Assembly: GCF_031199965.1 (NCBI RefSeq)
Contig: NZ_CP133605.1
Coordinates: 3,628,501 to 3,692,500 of the forward strand
Reading direction: 5' to 3'
From: Paenibacillus sp. D2_2
GTDB lineage: Bacteria; Bacillota; Bacilli; Paenibacillales; Paenibacillaceae
DNA length: 64,000 nucleotides
The translations under genes and the position numbers were made by a program. This document shows positions 49,139-58,209 of the stretch, piece after piece (position 1 is the first letter of the stretch; each line of letters starts with the position of its first letter). The notes below the pieces were generated by a model that made no database searches, was not told where the DNA came from, and was given only the letters and a program-made list of their open reading frames with translations.

Positions 49139-49927
49139 TTAATTCTTCTCTTGGTCCTCTCCTTCAGGCAGTTCAGCAACCTCGTCATCACCGGATTGCT
49201 TGTCCTCTTCATCCAACTTACGGAGTCTCTCTACCTTCTCCTGCACCTTCGTGTAGGCGATATTGAAGTTGAAATAAGCCATCCATGCAATCAGTGTAGC
49301 GAAGCCAAAAGGAATGAGCCAAGAGAACTTCAAGGTAATAATTCCAATCACCACTGCAGTAAGGAATGTAGACAGTGTGCGGAAAGGTCTGAGAACCGTA
49401 AGCAAAATAGCATTTTTAATTAACATACTAGTCTTCATGTGAAAGTGAGCAACTAATGAGAAGAAATTAAACAAAGATAACAAGATGAAAAATAAAAGTA
49501 CAAGCATAACGATGCCAAGAATCTGCATGTTCTCAAATTGCTTCATGTACACTTCATAATCGACATACATGATAACGATCAGGAGAGTATAGAAGATACC
49601 TCCCAGCATACTTTGTTTATAATTATCCTTGTAACTTTTAAAGTATAGCTTAGTAATACCAAGATCAGCCTCACCCATTACCCATTTCCGAGTCACCGAG
49701 AACAAAGCTGAAGTCGCAGGAAAAAGTGTAAACGGTGCCAAAATCGCCATAACCCAGTAAGTCATAACTTCAGGTTGCGCAGCCGGATCGGCACTGTAGA
49801 TAAGCTTAAGGAACACGACAATCATAAATGGGGAAGAACATAGCATCCAATATAAATTGCTGCCAGCGATTCGCATAATCCATTCCGTGATTTTGTATAA
49901 TCCACCCATCATTCCTTTGGTTTCCAA
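49139..49927 (-). CDS. YesL-family (DUF624) membrane protein
   Basis: 262 residues, about six helices. Pattern typical of YesL: LYKITEWIMRIAGSNLYWMLCSSPFMI, ATSALFSVTRKWVMGEADLGITKLYFKSYKDNYKQSMLGG, then helices and an acidic C-terminal tail (DDEVAELPEGEDQEK). Often found near carbohydrate ABC systems, though not here. TTG start at 49927 with GGAGGG; an ATG five codons later is possible. Confidence 0.85.
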   Translation of the reverse strand: METKGMMGGLYKITEWIMRIAGSNLYWMLCSSPFMIVVFLKLIYSADPAAQPEVMTYWVMAILAPFTLFPATSALFSVTRKWVMGEADLGITKLYFKSYKDNYKQSMLGGIFYTLLIVIMYVDYEVYMKQFENMQILGIVMLVLLFFILLSLFNFFSLVAHFHMKTSMLIKNAILLTVLRPFRTLSTFLTAVVIGIITLKFSWLIPFGFATLIAWMAYFNFNIAYTKVQEKVERLRKLDEEDKQSGDDEVAELPEGEDQEKN

Positions 49928-50120
49928 AAAAAATCTCCCTCCATCAGTAACAGAATCTGTCTATAGTTATAACTATACATGATTCATGGCCGACTATCCA
50001 GCGCCTATTTTGTACATACATAGGTAAGAGTCTAGACTGGTTCATTCACCCAGCATAAGATATACCGTACTTCAAAGTTCAACAAAAACATTTTTTGAAA
50101 ATTTATAAGGAGGTTATTCC

Positions 50121-50252
50121 ATGTCTGGTGTTGTTGGTGGTTTTGGTAGTTGTGGTAGCTGTGGCAGTTGTGGTGGTGGATGGACATTTACAGGTACAAT
50201 CTTAGTATTGTTCATTCTCCTGGTTATTGTTAGCCGGACCTTTATGTATTAA
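50121..50252 (+). CDS. YjcZ-family small sporulation protein, Cys/Gly-rich
   Basis: 43 residues: MSGVVGGFGSCGSCGSCGGG with a (GSC)3 repeat, then one helix TGTILVLFILLVIVSRTFM. The helix is close to the 30260 gene (VLFILLVI identical), so the two are paralogues; the Cys repeat is an unusual addition that could form disulfides in the spore coat. AAGGAGG seven bases before ATG. Confidence 0.85.
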   Translation: MSGVVGGFGSCGSCGSCGGGWTFTGTILVLFILLVIVSRTFMY

Positions 50253-50260
50253 TAAAAACA

Positions 50261-50298
50261 GCAAAAAGAAGACGAAGATGTCCTTCGTCTTCTTTTGC
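50261..50298. terminator. Bidirectional terminator
   Basis: GCAAAAAGAAGACGAAG / CTTCGTCTTCTTTTGC between yjcZ-like gene and the helicase. Confidence 0.88.
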
Positions 50299-50305
50299 TA
50301 TTCCA

Positions 50306-51883
50306 TTACTTATCGGAGAAGCTGCCGCCATTCTTTGGTCTGCGCTCGCCGTTATTGTAATTGGAACGCGGTTTGCGGTCGGATGAGCCTCCGCGATAAG
50401 AATCACGTCCGCCTTCCTTATTGTAGCCGCCTTTGTAGCCACCGCGATTTCCACCCTCACGATTTCCGCCTTCGCGACTGTCGCGACGGTTGCCACTACG
50501 GTTTCCGTAACCGGAAGGTTTACGCCCATTGGAGCGGATGTCCGGGTTGCGACGTTTCACACGAATCGGCTCTTCCGGAGTCAATTCAACGGAAGCTTTT
50601 TCATTCTTCTCGCCGGTAATCAGCTTGAAGGCAGCTGCAAGTAAATTGACAGAGTCGTATTGCTCCAGCAATTGGATAGCAATGCCTTTATATTCTCTAA
50701 GCTCTCCCTCTTCAACGATCTCCAGGATTCGCTCAGCTGTAATCCGCTGTTTGCCTTCAATCGCTTCAGCAAGCGTAGGCAATGGCTTACGGGTGATCTT
50801 ATGACGGGTAATCCGTTCGATAAAATGCAGATGATCGATCTCCCGTGGTGTTACGAAGGACCAAGCTGTACCTTCCTTACCTGCACGGCCAGTCCGGCCA
50901 ATACGGTGTACATAGCTCTCTGGATCCTGCGGCAAGTCAAAGTTCACGACATGTGTTACGCCAGATACATCGAGTCCACGGGCAGCCACGTCGGTAGCAA
51001 CGAGGACGTCGATGCTTCCGTCACGGAATTTGCGCATGACATTATCACGTTGATTCTGCGACAGATCACCATGTAGGCCATCAGCAGAGTAACCCCGTTT
51101 TTGTAATGCTTCAGACAACTCGTCTACACGACGCTTTGTCCGTCCGAATACGATAGCAAGCTCAGGGGATTCCATATCTAGCAAGCGGGAAAGGGCATCA
51201 AATTTCTGACGTTCATTGACCTCAATATAGGCTTGATCAATAAGTGGAGCACTGACCTGTTTAGGAATAACAGATACATGCTCAGGATTTTTCAAAAATC
51301 TTTGTGCCAGTTTTTGGATATTCCCAGGCATAGTCGCGGAAAATAACATGGTCTAACGTTCTTCGGGGACAAGCTTCAGGATCGATTGGATATCCTCCAT
51401 GAAGCCCATATCAAGCATTTCATCAGCTTCATCAAGAACTACGGTCTGTACATCATCAAGCTTAATCGTCTTACGATTGATATGATCCAACAGACGTCCT
51501 GGAGTACCGATAATGATCTGTGGCTTCTTCTTCAACGCACGGATCTGCCGTACAATATCCTGACCACCATAAATCGCTAAGGAACGGGTTCCCTTGAAAC
51601 GAGCAAGCTTGCCGATTTCTTCTGCAACCTGAATGGCCAATTCACGGGTCGGTGTCATAATGAGAGACACGATATGCTCTTCATCTTTGGAGATTTTATT
51701 GATAAGCGGCAAACCAAAGGCTGCGGTTTTTCCTGTTCCTGTTTGCGCTTGTCCGATCATATCTCGTCCAGACATCGCAATCGGAATCGATTTGGCTTGA
51801 ATCGGGGTTGCTTCCTCAAATCCAAGCTCCGTTATAGCTTGTAATACTTTAGGCTCTAGGCCAAATTCTGAAAATGTGTTCAA
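50306..51883 (-). CDS. cshA: DEAD-box RNA helicase, CshA-like, with in-frame TAG
   Basis: About 525 residues. Motifs in order: Q motif [25 protein letters not shown], Ia PTRELAIQV, Ib [69 protein letters not shown], then a C-terminal RGG/Gly-Arg-Asn-rich tail. A TAG at 51353-51355 stands where the family has Gln ([12 protein letters not shown]), consistent with a CAG-to-TAG change; no frameshift. As read, the protein would stop before motif III. The 5' leader is long. Confidence 0.92.
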
Positions 51884-52108
51884 ATTGTCCTCATACTCCT
51901 TCTATACAGTGGACATTCCACCTTCTTAACTGTATTCTTAAGTAGCGTTTAATCTGTTTATAGACTGTCCAGTCAGCCCAAAAAATTTACATAAGCTCTG
52001 GATCTAAATAAGCATCTGACGACAAATCAACCTAATTCTACTGGCCATTTCACTGAAATATATGGACCATCAAAGTGGAAGAGATCCCTACTCAAGAATA
52101 TCTCAAAC

Positions 52109-52117
52109 ATTATAGCA
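52109..52117 (-). promoter_or_regulatory. Extended -10 promoter of the helicase gene
   Basis: TGCTATAAT on the minus strand about 230 bases upstream of the helicase ATG, giving a leader of about 220 nt without a gene. Long structured leaders are known from cold-shock DEAD-box helicase genes; regulation by this leader is inference. Confidence 0.5.
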
Positions 52118-52186
52118 CAAATCATTTCATAAATACCAGCAGAATGCAGGTGGGTATACTACTTATTATTTTAAGGAGGATTTTTA

Positions 52187-53008
52187 GTGTTTAAGGAAAT
52201 TAGGAACTATGTCATCATCTTGATCGGGGCGGCATTTATTGCCTCAGGCTTCAATTTGTTCCTCGTTCCCCAACATCTTTTGAGTGGAGGAGTATCCGGA
52301 TTGGCTATGCTGACAGGGTACTTCACTCCATTTAGTATAAATACGATGTATCTAGCCTACAATGTCCCGTTGTTAATCATTGGACTATTTCTACTTGGAA
52401 GACGTTTCATCGGTCTGAGCATTCTGTCCGTTGTCGGGGTCACGATCATGATGGCTTTCATTCCGGAGAGAGCTCTAGCCTCTGATACACTTCTTGCGGC
52501 GGTCTTCGGCGGTGTGCTCGTCGGTTTCGGGGCAGGTATTTCCTTTAGAGTCGGCGGGTCATCCGGCGGCTTCGATATTCTCGGCTCGGTAATTACGCGC
52601 TACCGGGATTTCCCTGTTGGAAGCATCATTGTTGTTTTGAACGGGGTTGTAATCTTAGCCATGGGTTATTTGAATGGTGACTGGAATTCAGCCCTTGCCT
52701 CGATGGTATCCATTTATTTGACCGGCAAAGTAGTAGATATGATTCATGTTAGCCATAATAAAGTTACTCTGTTCATCGTGACTGACAAGACCGAAGAGCT
52801 CTTGGAGCAACTTCTGGCTCGTCCGCGAGGGGTGACGAAGATCAAGACCGAAGGTGCTTTTTCCCATAAAGAAAAAGATATGCTTATGACCGTTACGACT
52901 ATGTATGAGTTAACTGAATTAAAAGAAATCATTAAACAAACTGATCCTGCCGCCTTCGTCAATATCGTGGAAACTACAGGTATTATGGGCTCGTTCCGCA
53001 GACGATAA
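52187..53008 (+). CDS. YitT-family membrane protein (DUF161/DUF2179)
   Basis: 273 residues. Five or six helices (IRNYVIILIGAAFIASGFNLFLVPQHLLSGGVSG, GFGAGISFRVGGSSGGFDILG), then the soluble C-terminal DUF2179 domain (VTKIKTEGAFSHKEKDMLMTVTTMYELTELKEII). GTG at 52187 with AAGGAGG. Transport role presumed, substrate unknown. Intact. Confidence 0.92.
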   Translation: MFKEIRNYVIILIGAAFIASGFNLFLVPQHLLSGGVSGLAMLTGYFTPFSINTMYLAYNVPLLIIGLFLLGRRFIGLSILSVVGVTIMMAFIPERALASDTLLAAVFGGVLVGFGAGISFRVGGSSGGFDILGSVITRYRDFPVGSIIVVLNGVVILAMGYLNGDWNSALASMVSIYLTGKVVDMIHVSHNKVTLFIVTDKTEELLEQLLARPRGVTKIKTEGAFSHKEKDMLMTVTTMYELTELKEIIKQTDPAAFVNIVETTGIMGSFRRR

Positions 53009-53194
53009 ACAGACACTGGTCTACTTAAGGTGCCGTTCCAATTTTGCTGCATTATGCTATAATAATGTCATACGGTTCCTTAGATAATCTAATACATTTT
53101 CTTCCGCCTTCGCTTTACCTGATTTCACAAGCTCGTGCTTTTCCGTTTTTGAATGATTCGAACCAGAATGATTCTAGGGGAAAGGGTGATTGAA

Positions 53195-53389
53195 GTGGAA
53201 ATGGAAACGGTAAAACTGGCACAGATCGTTAGAAAATGGTTTCCGGATATGCTGCCTTTCTTAGATCAAAAGGAGCTTAACTCTATGATCATCCTCCGTG
53301 ATGGTCTGACCATTTTGGAACCGGAAGATGCGATGGAGATTATCCAGCACAGCATCTGTGAGCATCAAAACTCGGCATTTCTTCATTAA
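53195..53389 (+). CDS. Small conserved hypothetical protein
   Basis: 64 residues if started at the GTG preceded by AAAGGGTG; an upstream ATG at 53153 would add 14 residues. Sequence ETVKLAQIVRKWFPDMLPFLDQKELNSMIILRDGLTILEPEDAMEII looks like a folded helical protein. No family recognised. Confidence 0.55.
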   Translation: MEMETVKLAQIVRKWFPDMLPFLDQKELNSMIILRDGLTILEPEDAMEIIQHSICEHQNSAFLH

Positions 53390-53399
53390 AAATGTGCGC

Positions 53400-53431
53400 G
53401 TTCAAAGAGCCAAGCTTGTTTGAACAACCTC
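53400..53431. repeat. GTTCAAAAAG-type intergenic repeat, short copy
   Basis: GTTCAAAGAGCC...GTTTGAACAACCTCT, degenerate ends of the dispersed element downstream of the small gene. Confidence 0.45.
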
Positions 53432-53452
53432 TAAATGTAGCTGCATCACCAA

Positions 53453-53490
53453 GCCGTTTCTTTTGCTTGATAGCAGAAGAAACGGTTTTT
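53453..53490 (+). terminator. Hairpin terminator
   Basis: GCCGTTTCTT / AAGAAACGGT with T5 tail. Confidence 0.75.
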
Positions 53491-53574
53491 GCGCTTTTCA
53501 GCGACATTAAATCATAGCAAAGCCATCATTAATAACCCACTTAGTCCTTGCTACCATGAAATGGAGTCCTGAGA

Positions 53575-54942
53575 ATGAAGGAAACTTATACTTTCAAGCA
53601 AAAATACATGCAGTTCCTGCATATTCTTATCCCGATTCTAGTCACACAAATTACAATGTCATTAATGACTTTCTTCGATACCATTATGTCCGGACATGCC
53701 AGCCCGGCCGATCTGGCAGGAACCGCCATTGGCGCAAGTCTCTGGGTTCCAATCCAAACTGGATTGAGCGGTGTATTAATGGGGATCACCCCTATCGTAT
53801 CCCAGCTTATCGGGGGAGGTAAGCAAGACAAGGTCGGTTATAATGTCATGCAGGCCTTATGGCTTGCCGCTGCGGTCGGAATCATAGTACTCATAGCCGG
53901 GGGATTCCTAATTTCCCCTATATTGAATAGAATGGGATTAGAGCCCAAAGTGCATCATGTTGCATTTTATTATCTCGTATCGATATCAACAGGTATCCTG
54001 CCCTTATTCGGATACATCGTCATCCGTTCTTTTATCGATGCCTTGGGACAAACCCGGGTATCCATGGTCATTTCCTTGATCTCCCTGCCCTTGAATATCG
54101 GTGCTGGATATTTGCTGATTTTCGGACGACTTGGTTTCCCAAGACTTGGTGGGATCGGTTCGGGCATTGCCTCTGCCTTTACATATTGGTGCATCTTCCT
54201 AATTGCACTCTGGATCGCACATAAGGCGGAGCCGTTCGCTTCGTACCGTATATTCGGCAAGTTTCACCGCATCTCACTAGACAAGTGGAAGGAACTGATG
54301 AAGATCGGTGTACCAATCGGTTTCTCGATGTTCTTCGAGACAGCAGTATTCGCTGCGGTCACGTTATTGATGAGCCAGTTCGATACACTGACGATCGCCG
54401 CCCATCAGGCGGCCAACAATTTTGCTTCAACCTTGTATATGCTTCCTCTAAGCATCTGTCTAGCACTTACCATCCTGGTTGGCTTCGAGACAGGAGCAGC
54501 TCGGCTCAAGGATGCCAAGCAATATGCTATCATCGGAATCAGCACGGCCATCGGTTTATCGCTTGTTACCGCTGCTCTGCTGATGCTGTTCCGTAATGGA
54601 GTTGCAGGACTCTATTCCAGCGACAAGGCCGTTATTACACTAATCACACATTTTTTGGTCTATGCTGTTTTCTTCCAGATTTCCGATGCGATCGCTGCAC
54701 CTACTCAAGGTGCATTGCGTGGCTATAAGGACGTGAACCCGGCATTCTGGATCAGTCTGCTTGCCTTTTGGATCATCGGCCTTCCTTTTGGAATTGTACT
54801 AGCCAAATATACAAATCTCGGCCCGTACGGCTACTGGATCGGGCTCATCTCCGGACTTGCTGTCGCTGGCGTGCTGCTGCTTCATCGCCTCTATGTCGTA
54901 CAACGAAGAATTGCACAACGAATGATTCAGGAAGATCAATAA
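53575..54942 (+). CDS. MATE-family multidrug efflux transporter
   Basis: 455 residues, 12 helices: TQITMSLMTFFDTIMSGHASPADLAGTAIGASLW at the start and GFSMFFETAVFAAVTLLMSQFDTLTIAAHQAANNFASTLYMLPLSI at the pseudo-twofold repeat. Exports cationic compounds with Na+ or H+. ATG with GGAG upstream. Intact. Confidence 0.92.
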   Translation: MKETYTFKQKYMQFLHILIPILVTQITMSLMTFFDTIMSGHASPADLAGTAIGASLWVPIQTGLSGVLMGITPIVSQLIGGGKQDKVGYNVMQALWLAAAVGIIVLIAGGFLISPILNRMGLEPKVHHVAFYYLVSISTGILPLFGYIVIRSFIDALGQTRVSMVISLISLPLNIGAGYLLIFGRLGFPRLGGIGSGIASAFTYWCIFLIALWIAHKAEPFASYRIFGKFHRISLDKWKELMKIGVPIGFSMFFETAVFAAVTLLMSQFDTLTIAAHQAANNFASTLYMLPLSICLALTILVGFETGAARLKDAKQYAIIGISTAIGLSLVTAALLMLFRNGVAGLYSSDKAVITLITHFLVYAVFFQISDAIAAPTQGALRGYKDVNPAFWISLLAFWIIGLPFGIVLAKYTNLGPYGYWIGLISGLAVAGVLLLHRLYVVQRRIAQRMIQEDQ

Positions 54943-54966
54943 TAAACTCATGAAGGAGTGTTATTT

Positions 54967-55406
54967 ATGCTGAACCCAGGCGACCAAGCCCCAATCTTCC
55001 AGGCAGACAGCACACAAGGTGATATCAACCTTGCAGATTTACTTGGACAGAAACCGATTGTTCTCATTTTCTATCCGATGGACGAAACTCCGGGATGTAC
55101 GAAGCAGCTCTGTGCTGTGCGCGATGCCGAGTCTGAATATGCTGAGAGAGGGCCATCGTGCTTGGCGTGAATTCCGCCTCTAAGGACAGTCACGAGAAAT
55201 TTGCTGCCAAACAGGGCTATCGCTTCCCGCTCGTTGTTGACGAAGACGGAATGATTCGCCGTCTCTATGGAGTTGGCAAATCGCTCGGCTTCCTGACTCA
55301 GCAGCGGACCGTATTCATCATCGACCTTGAGGGCAGGATCGCCTTCGCTGAGAAGGGCCTGCCCTCCACGGAGGATATTCTGGCCGCTATCGATAAGTTG
55401 CACTAA
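54967..55406 (+). CDS. bcp: Thioredoxin-dependent peroxiredoxin, Bcp/PrxQ type, frame-broken
   Basis: About 146 residues. PGDQAPIFQADSTQGD, catalytic YPMDETPGCTKQLCAVRD (peroxidatic and resolving Cys five apart), then LGVNSASKDSHEKFAAKQGYRFPLVVDEDG. Frame lost at GGG (55150-55152); one more G gives ERGAIVLGVNS. ATG at 54967 with AAGGAGTG, about 20 bases after the MATE gene stop, so probably co-transcribed. Confidence 0.92.
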
Positions 55407-55440
55407 TAACGATTATGTTTCGTTAGAAGTGGAAATAAGA

Positions 55441-55476
55441 AAACACGAGATTCCTTATAAGGAATCTCGTGTTTTT
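55441..55476. terminator. Bidirectional terminator
   Basis: Perfect AAACACGAGATTCC / GGAATCTCGTGTTT hairpin with T run, between bcp and pfkA. Confidence 0.9.
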
Positions 55477-55524
55477 AATGGAGTGCTATAGAAGCCTCTA
55501 TAATAGTTGAAATAAATCAGAAAC

Positions 55525-56495
55525 TTATTGAGACAAACGGGAAGCCAATTCGTACATTTTCATATCAAACGGCTTCTTGGTAGCTACAACTGTCTCGATA
55601 TCTGTTAATACCATCTCTCCGCCGATCATGCCGCAAGCCTTGTTCGACTCACCAGCGATCAAGCTACGTACAGCGAAATCACCAAGTCTGCTCGCCAGGT
55701 TACGGTCGAACGGAGTAGGGCATCCGCCGCGCTGGATATGTCCAAGTACCGTTGCACGTGGCTCCAACGAAGGTTGACGTTTCTTAATCGCTTCAACCAC
55801 TTCTTCGCCTTTACCCACACCTTCAGCAACGATAACGATACTATGTCTCTTACCCTTATCAAAGTTCTGTCTCATACGGTCAGCTACTTCATCCAGATCA
55901 AACGGTACTTCCGGAACTAGGATCGTCTCCGCTCCGGAAGCCAGACCGGAATAGAGAGCGATGTCACCGGAATGACGGCCCATAACCTCAACTACAGAAG
56001 CACGTTCATGGGAAGACATCGTGTCACGCAGTTTATTGACAGCATCTACAACAATCCCTACCGCAGTATCGAAACCGATCGTATAGTCAGTGAATGAAAT
56101 GTCATTATCGATCGTACCTGGCAACCCCATCGTCTTGATTCCCAGCTTGCTCAGCTTCTCAGCACCTTGATAGGAGCCGTCGCCACCGATAACAACCAGA
56201 CCGTCGATTCCGCGGTCACGCAAAATTTGCGCACCTTTTTGTTGACCTTCAGGCGTTCTGAATTCCAGACAACGTGCGGATTGAAGAATGGTTCCCCGCG
56301 TTGAATAATGTCGCCTACGCTGCGAATATCCATGGAGAAGATATCGTCATTCAAGAGACCTTGATATCCTCTTTGAACTCCGAATACTTCCAAGCCATAA
56401 AACAATCCACTACGTACAACGGCACGTACTGCCGCGTTCATGCCCTGGGAATCTCCACCACTGGTAAGGACTGCGATTTTTTTAACTGCTGACAT
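55525..56495 (-). CDS. pfkA: ATP-dependent 6-phosphofructokinase, frame-broken
   Basis: Committed step of glycolysis, about 323 residues. [20 protein letters not shown] (ATP site), [38 protein letters not shown] (catalytic Asp), [35 protein letters not shown]. Frame lost at CCCC (56294-56297); one more base gives [25 protein letters not shown]. Ribosome site TAGGAGGA. Elsewhere pfkA is commonly followed by pyk on the same strand; here a terminator and bcp follow. Confidence 0.94.
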
Positions 56496-56542
56496 GATGA
56501 TTTCCTCCTAATAGTTAATAAAGCTTTAATGTAGAAATTATA

Positions 56543-56757
56543 AAGGTAGTTCAAAAAGTCCGATTTTGATCACGAAGTGAATCAAGAAGTAACTCGGCTT
56601 CGAATCTTGAATTCAGGCCGGGTCTAAGCAGATGCTTACGAAGTCATGTTTCCCACGGAAACATCTCAGGTGCTTACGTACAAACTACGTACGCTCCGCT
56701 CCTCAGACCCTAGCTTCATCCAACCTTCTCGGTGCTGAAAACCGTTCTTTTTGAACA
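56543..56757. repeat. GTTCAAAAAG-type intergenic repeat, full copy with insert
   Basis: Starts GTTCAAAAAGTCC, then GATTTTGATCACGAAG and ATCTTGAATTCAGG; ends TCGGTGCTGAAAACCG then TTCTTTTTGAACA. Between GGGTC and TTCTCGGTGC it carries about 105 extra bases with their own hairpin (ATGTTTCC/GGAAACAT) and a TACGTAC pair. It lies in the pfkA upstream region. Confidence 0.7.
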
Positions 56758-56762
56758 CTCAA

Positions 56763-57842
56763 TTACAGGCGTTTGCGGATCCACTTACTGTTGGCGAAGA
56801 AGAATAGCCTCATCAATGGGCTCCTTTTCATCAAACGCTTTGAAACATCATAAATTTCCTGCTGCTGGCTTACCTTAGGGTCTGATAAATACAGTGCCAG
56901 CAATCCCTCGATAATCATTCTGTGAAATGACGATGCAGGAAGCTTCTTAATGTCATGGCGGGCGCCTTCTACAATATAGGCAATCCGCTCAAGCATCAGT
57001 TCCTTACTATCGTAGTAACTGCAGAAATTCAGATCCCCGCCAATCTCATCTTCTTCCTGATCAATCAAATAATCAAGCATAATATGTAGACCACAGACAT
57101 GCGGGAAATAAGCATCGCGAATCGTCTCGGCGCTGCCTTGATCTAAATCTTCGTTACTTGCTGCTAGAAAAAGCATAAATACCCCTAATGTCGATCCAGT
57201 GGCTGCAGCGAATTCATTCCACTGTAAATGGGGGGTACGTTCTTTGTGTTGATCCCACCACTGGATAAGGGCATCCTCACGAAGACTCGGTTTGATATGC
57301 TTATAAACCTGAAGATCAGTATACAACCCAACAAGATCCTGGATATATGGCTTAGCCATATTATAGCCCGGTAATAAAGCGATATTATTCCGGCAAGTCT
57401 GGACAAGCTGGTGCAAATAACCTCCATCATCCTTCTCTTCACGCAAGGCATAATAATCTTCAAGCTCTGCCTGCGGATTCACTGCGTCCAGCATGCTTTG
57501 ATGCAATAAACGAAAATCATCAGCATTCATTGAAGTACTTCGATCACATAAATTATCTAAATAATCGCTGATCGTTTGAAAAGCAACAATCAATGGAATT
57601 AAAATATGTCGTTTCGGCAAATTCGCCGCTGCATATACTGCCCCACCCTGACAATGGAACTCCTTTGTCTGAATGCTGGCCAGCGCCTGCTTTCTCAGCT
57701 CTGGATCAGGAATCTCCCCTGCGACCTTCCTCCAACCTTCTAATTCCTTACGCACATCCGGAAGTATGAACTTATACACCCGGCTCATCAGCCTTAATGG
57801 CTCGCGCGGGAACTGGTTACGGTCCTGCTCAAGTTCAATCAA
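56763..57842 (-). CDS. ytpB: Tetraprenyl-beta-curcumene synthase (YtpB, DUF2600)
   Basis: 359-residue class IB terpene synthase that cyclises heptaprenyl diphosphate in sesquarterpenoid synthesis; best known from Bacillus spores. Family marks: TKEFHCQGGAVYA, Asp-rich ISDYLDNLCDR and MLDYLIDQEEDEIGGDLNFCSYY. TTG start at 57842 with TGGAGG. Intact. Its usual partner, a squalene-hopene-type cyclase, is not in the window. Confidence 0.9.
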   Translation of the reverse strand: MIELEQDRNQFPREPLRLMSRVYKFILPDVRKELEGWRKVAGEIPDPELRKQALASIQTKEFHCQGGAVYAAANLPKRHILIPLIVAFQTISDYLDNLCDRSTSMNADDFRLLHQSMLDAVNPQAELEDYYALREEKDDGGYLHQLVQTCRNNIALLPGYNMAKPYIQDLVGLYTDLQVYKHIKPSLREDALIQWWDQHKERTPHLQWNEFAAATGSTLGVFMLFLAASNEDLDQGSAETIRDAYFPHVCGLHIMLDYLIDQEEDEIGGDLNFCSYYDSKELMLERIAYIVEGARHDIKKLPASSFHRMIIEGLLALYLSDPKVSQQQEIYDVSKRLMKRSPLMRLFFFANSKWIRKRL

Positions 57843-58209
57843 TGGCCTGCCTCCACAACGTTGATAGATCTAACACGGTCCATATGCATACTGAAAACCA
57901 TACTAATTATAATATGTTCCATCTTATTGTACAAATAAACTAAATCACATACTTAAACTTTTATATAAATTTCGTGCTATACCAAGAAATTAGCAATCAC
58001 AGACTCGATTCGTATATTCATATGTGTTCAAAAGCCACTACCATACAATGTCACGTAGTTCACTGTGAGCTTGGCGTGGTCTGTTGCTAGTTTTTTTTAT
58101 TCTAGCTATGATGAACAAAACAGCCCCGTATTTGCTTCGAATCGTAGGTTAAAATGGATACTGTAGAAAACCCATTTCAGAGCTACAAAGCAAAAGGAGG
58201 CTGTCATTA
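57843..58209. other. Intergenic region with IS110 left end
   Basis: Promoter region of ytpB (A/T-rich, divergent) and the 5' flank of the IS110-type element. No gene seen. AAAGGAGG precedes the transposase ATG. Confidence 0.45.

Noticed and set aside
49091-49423. Open frame on the plus strand within the YesL gene
   Set aside because: Antisense to a clear membrane protein gene.
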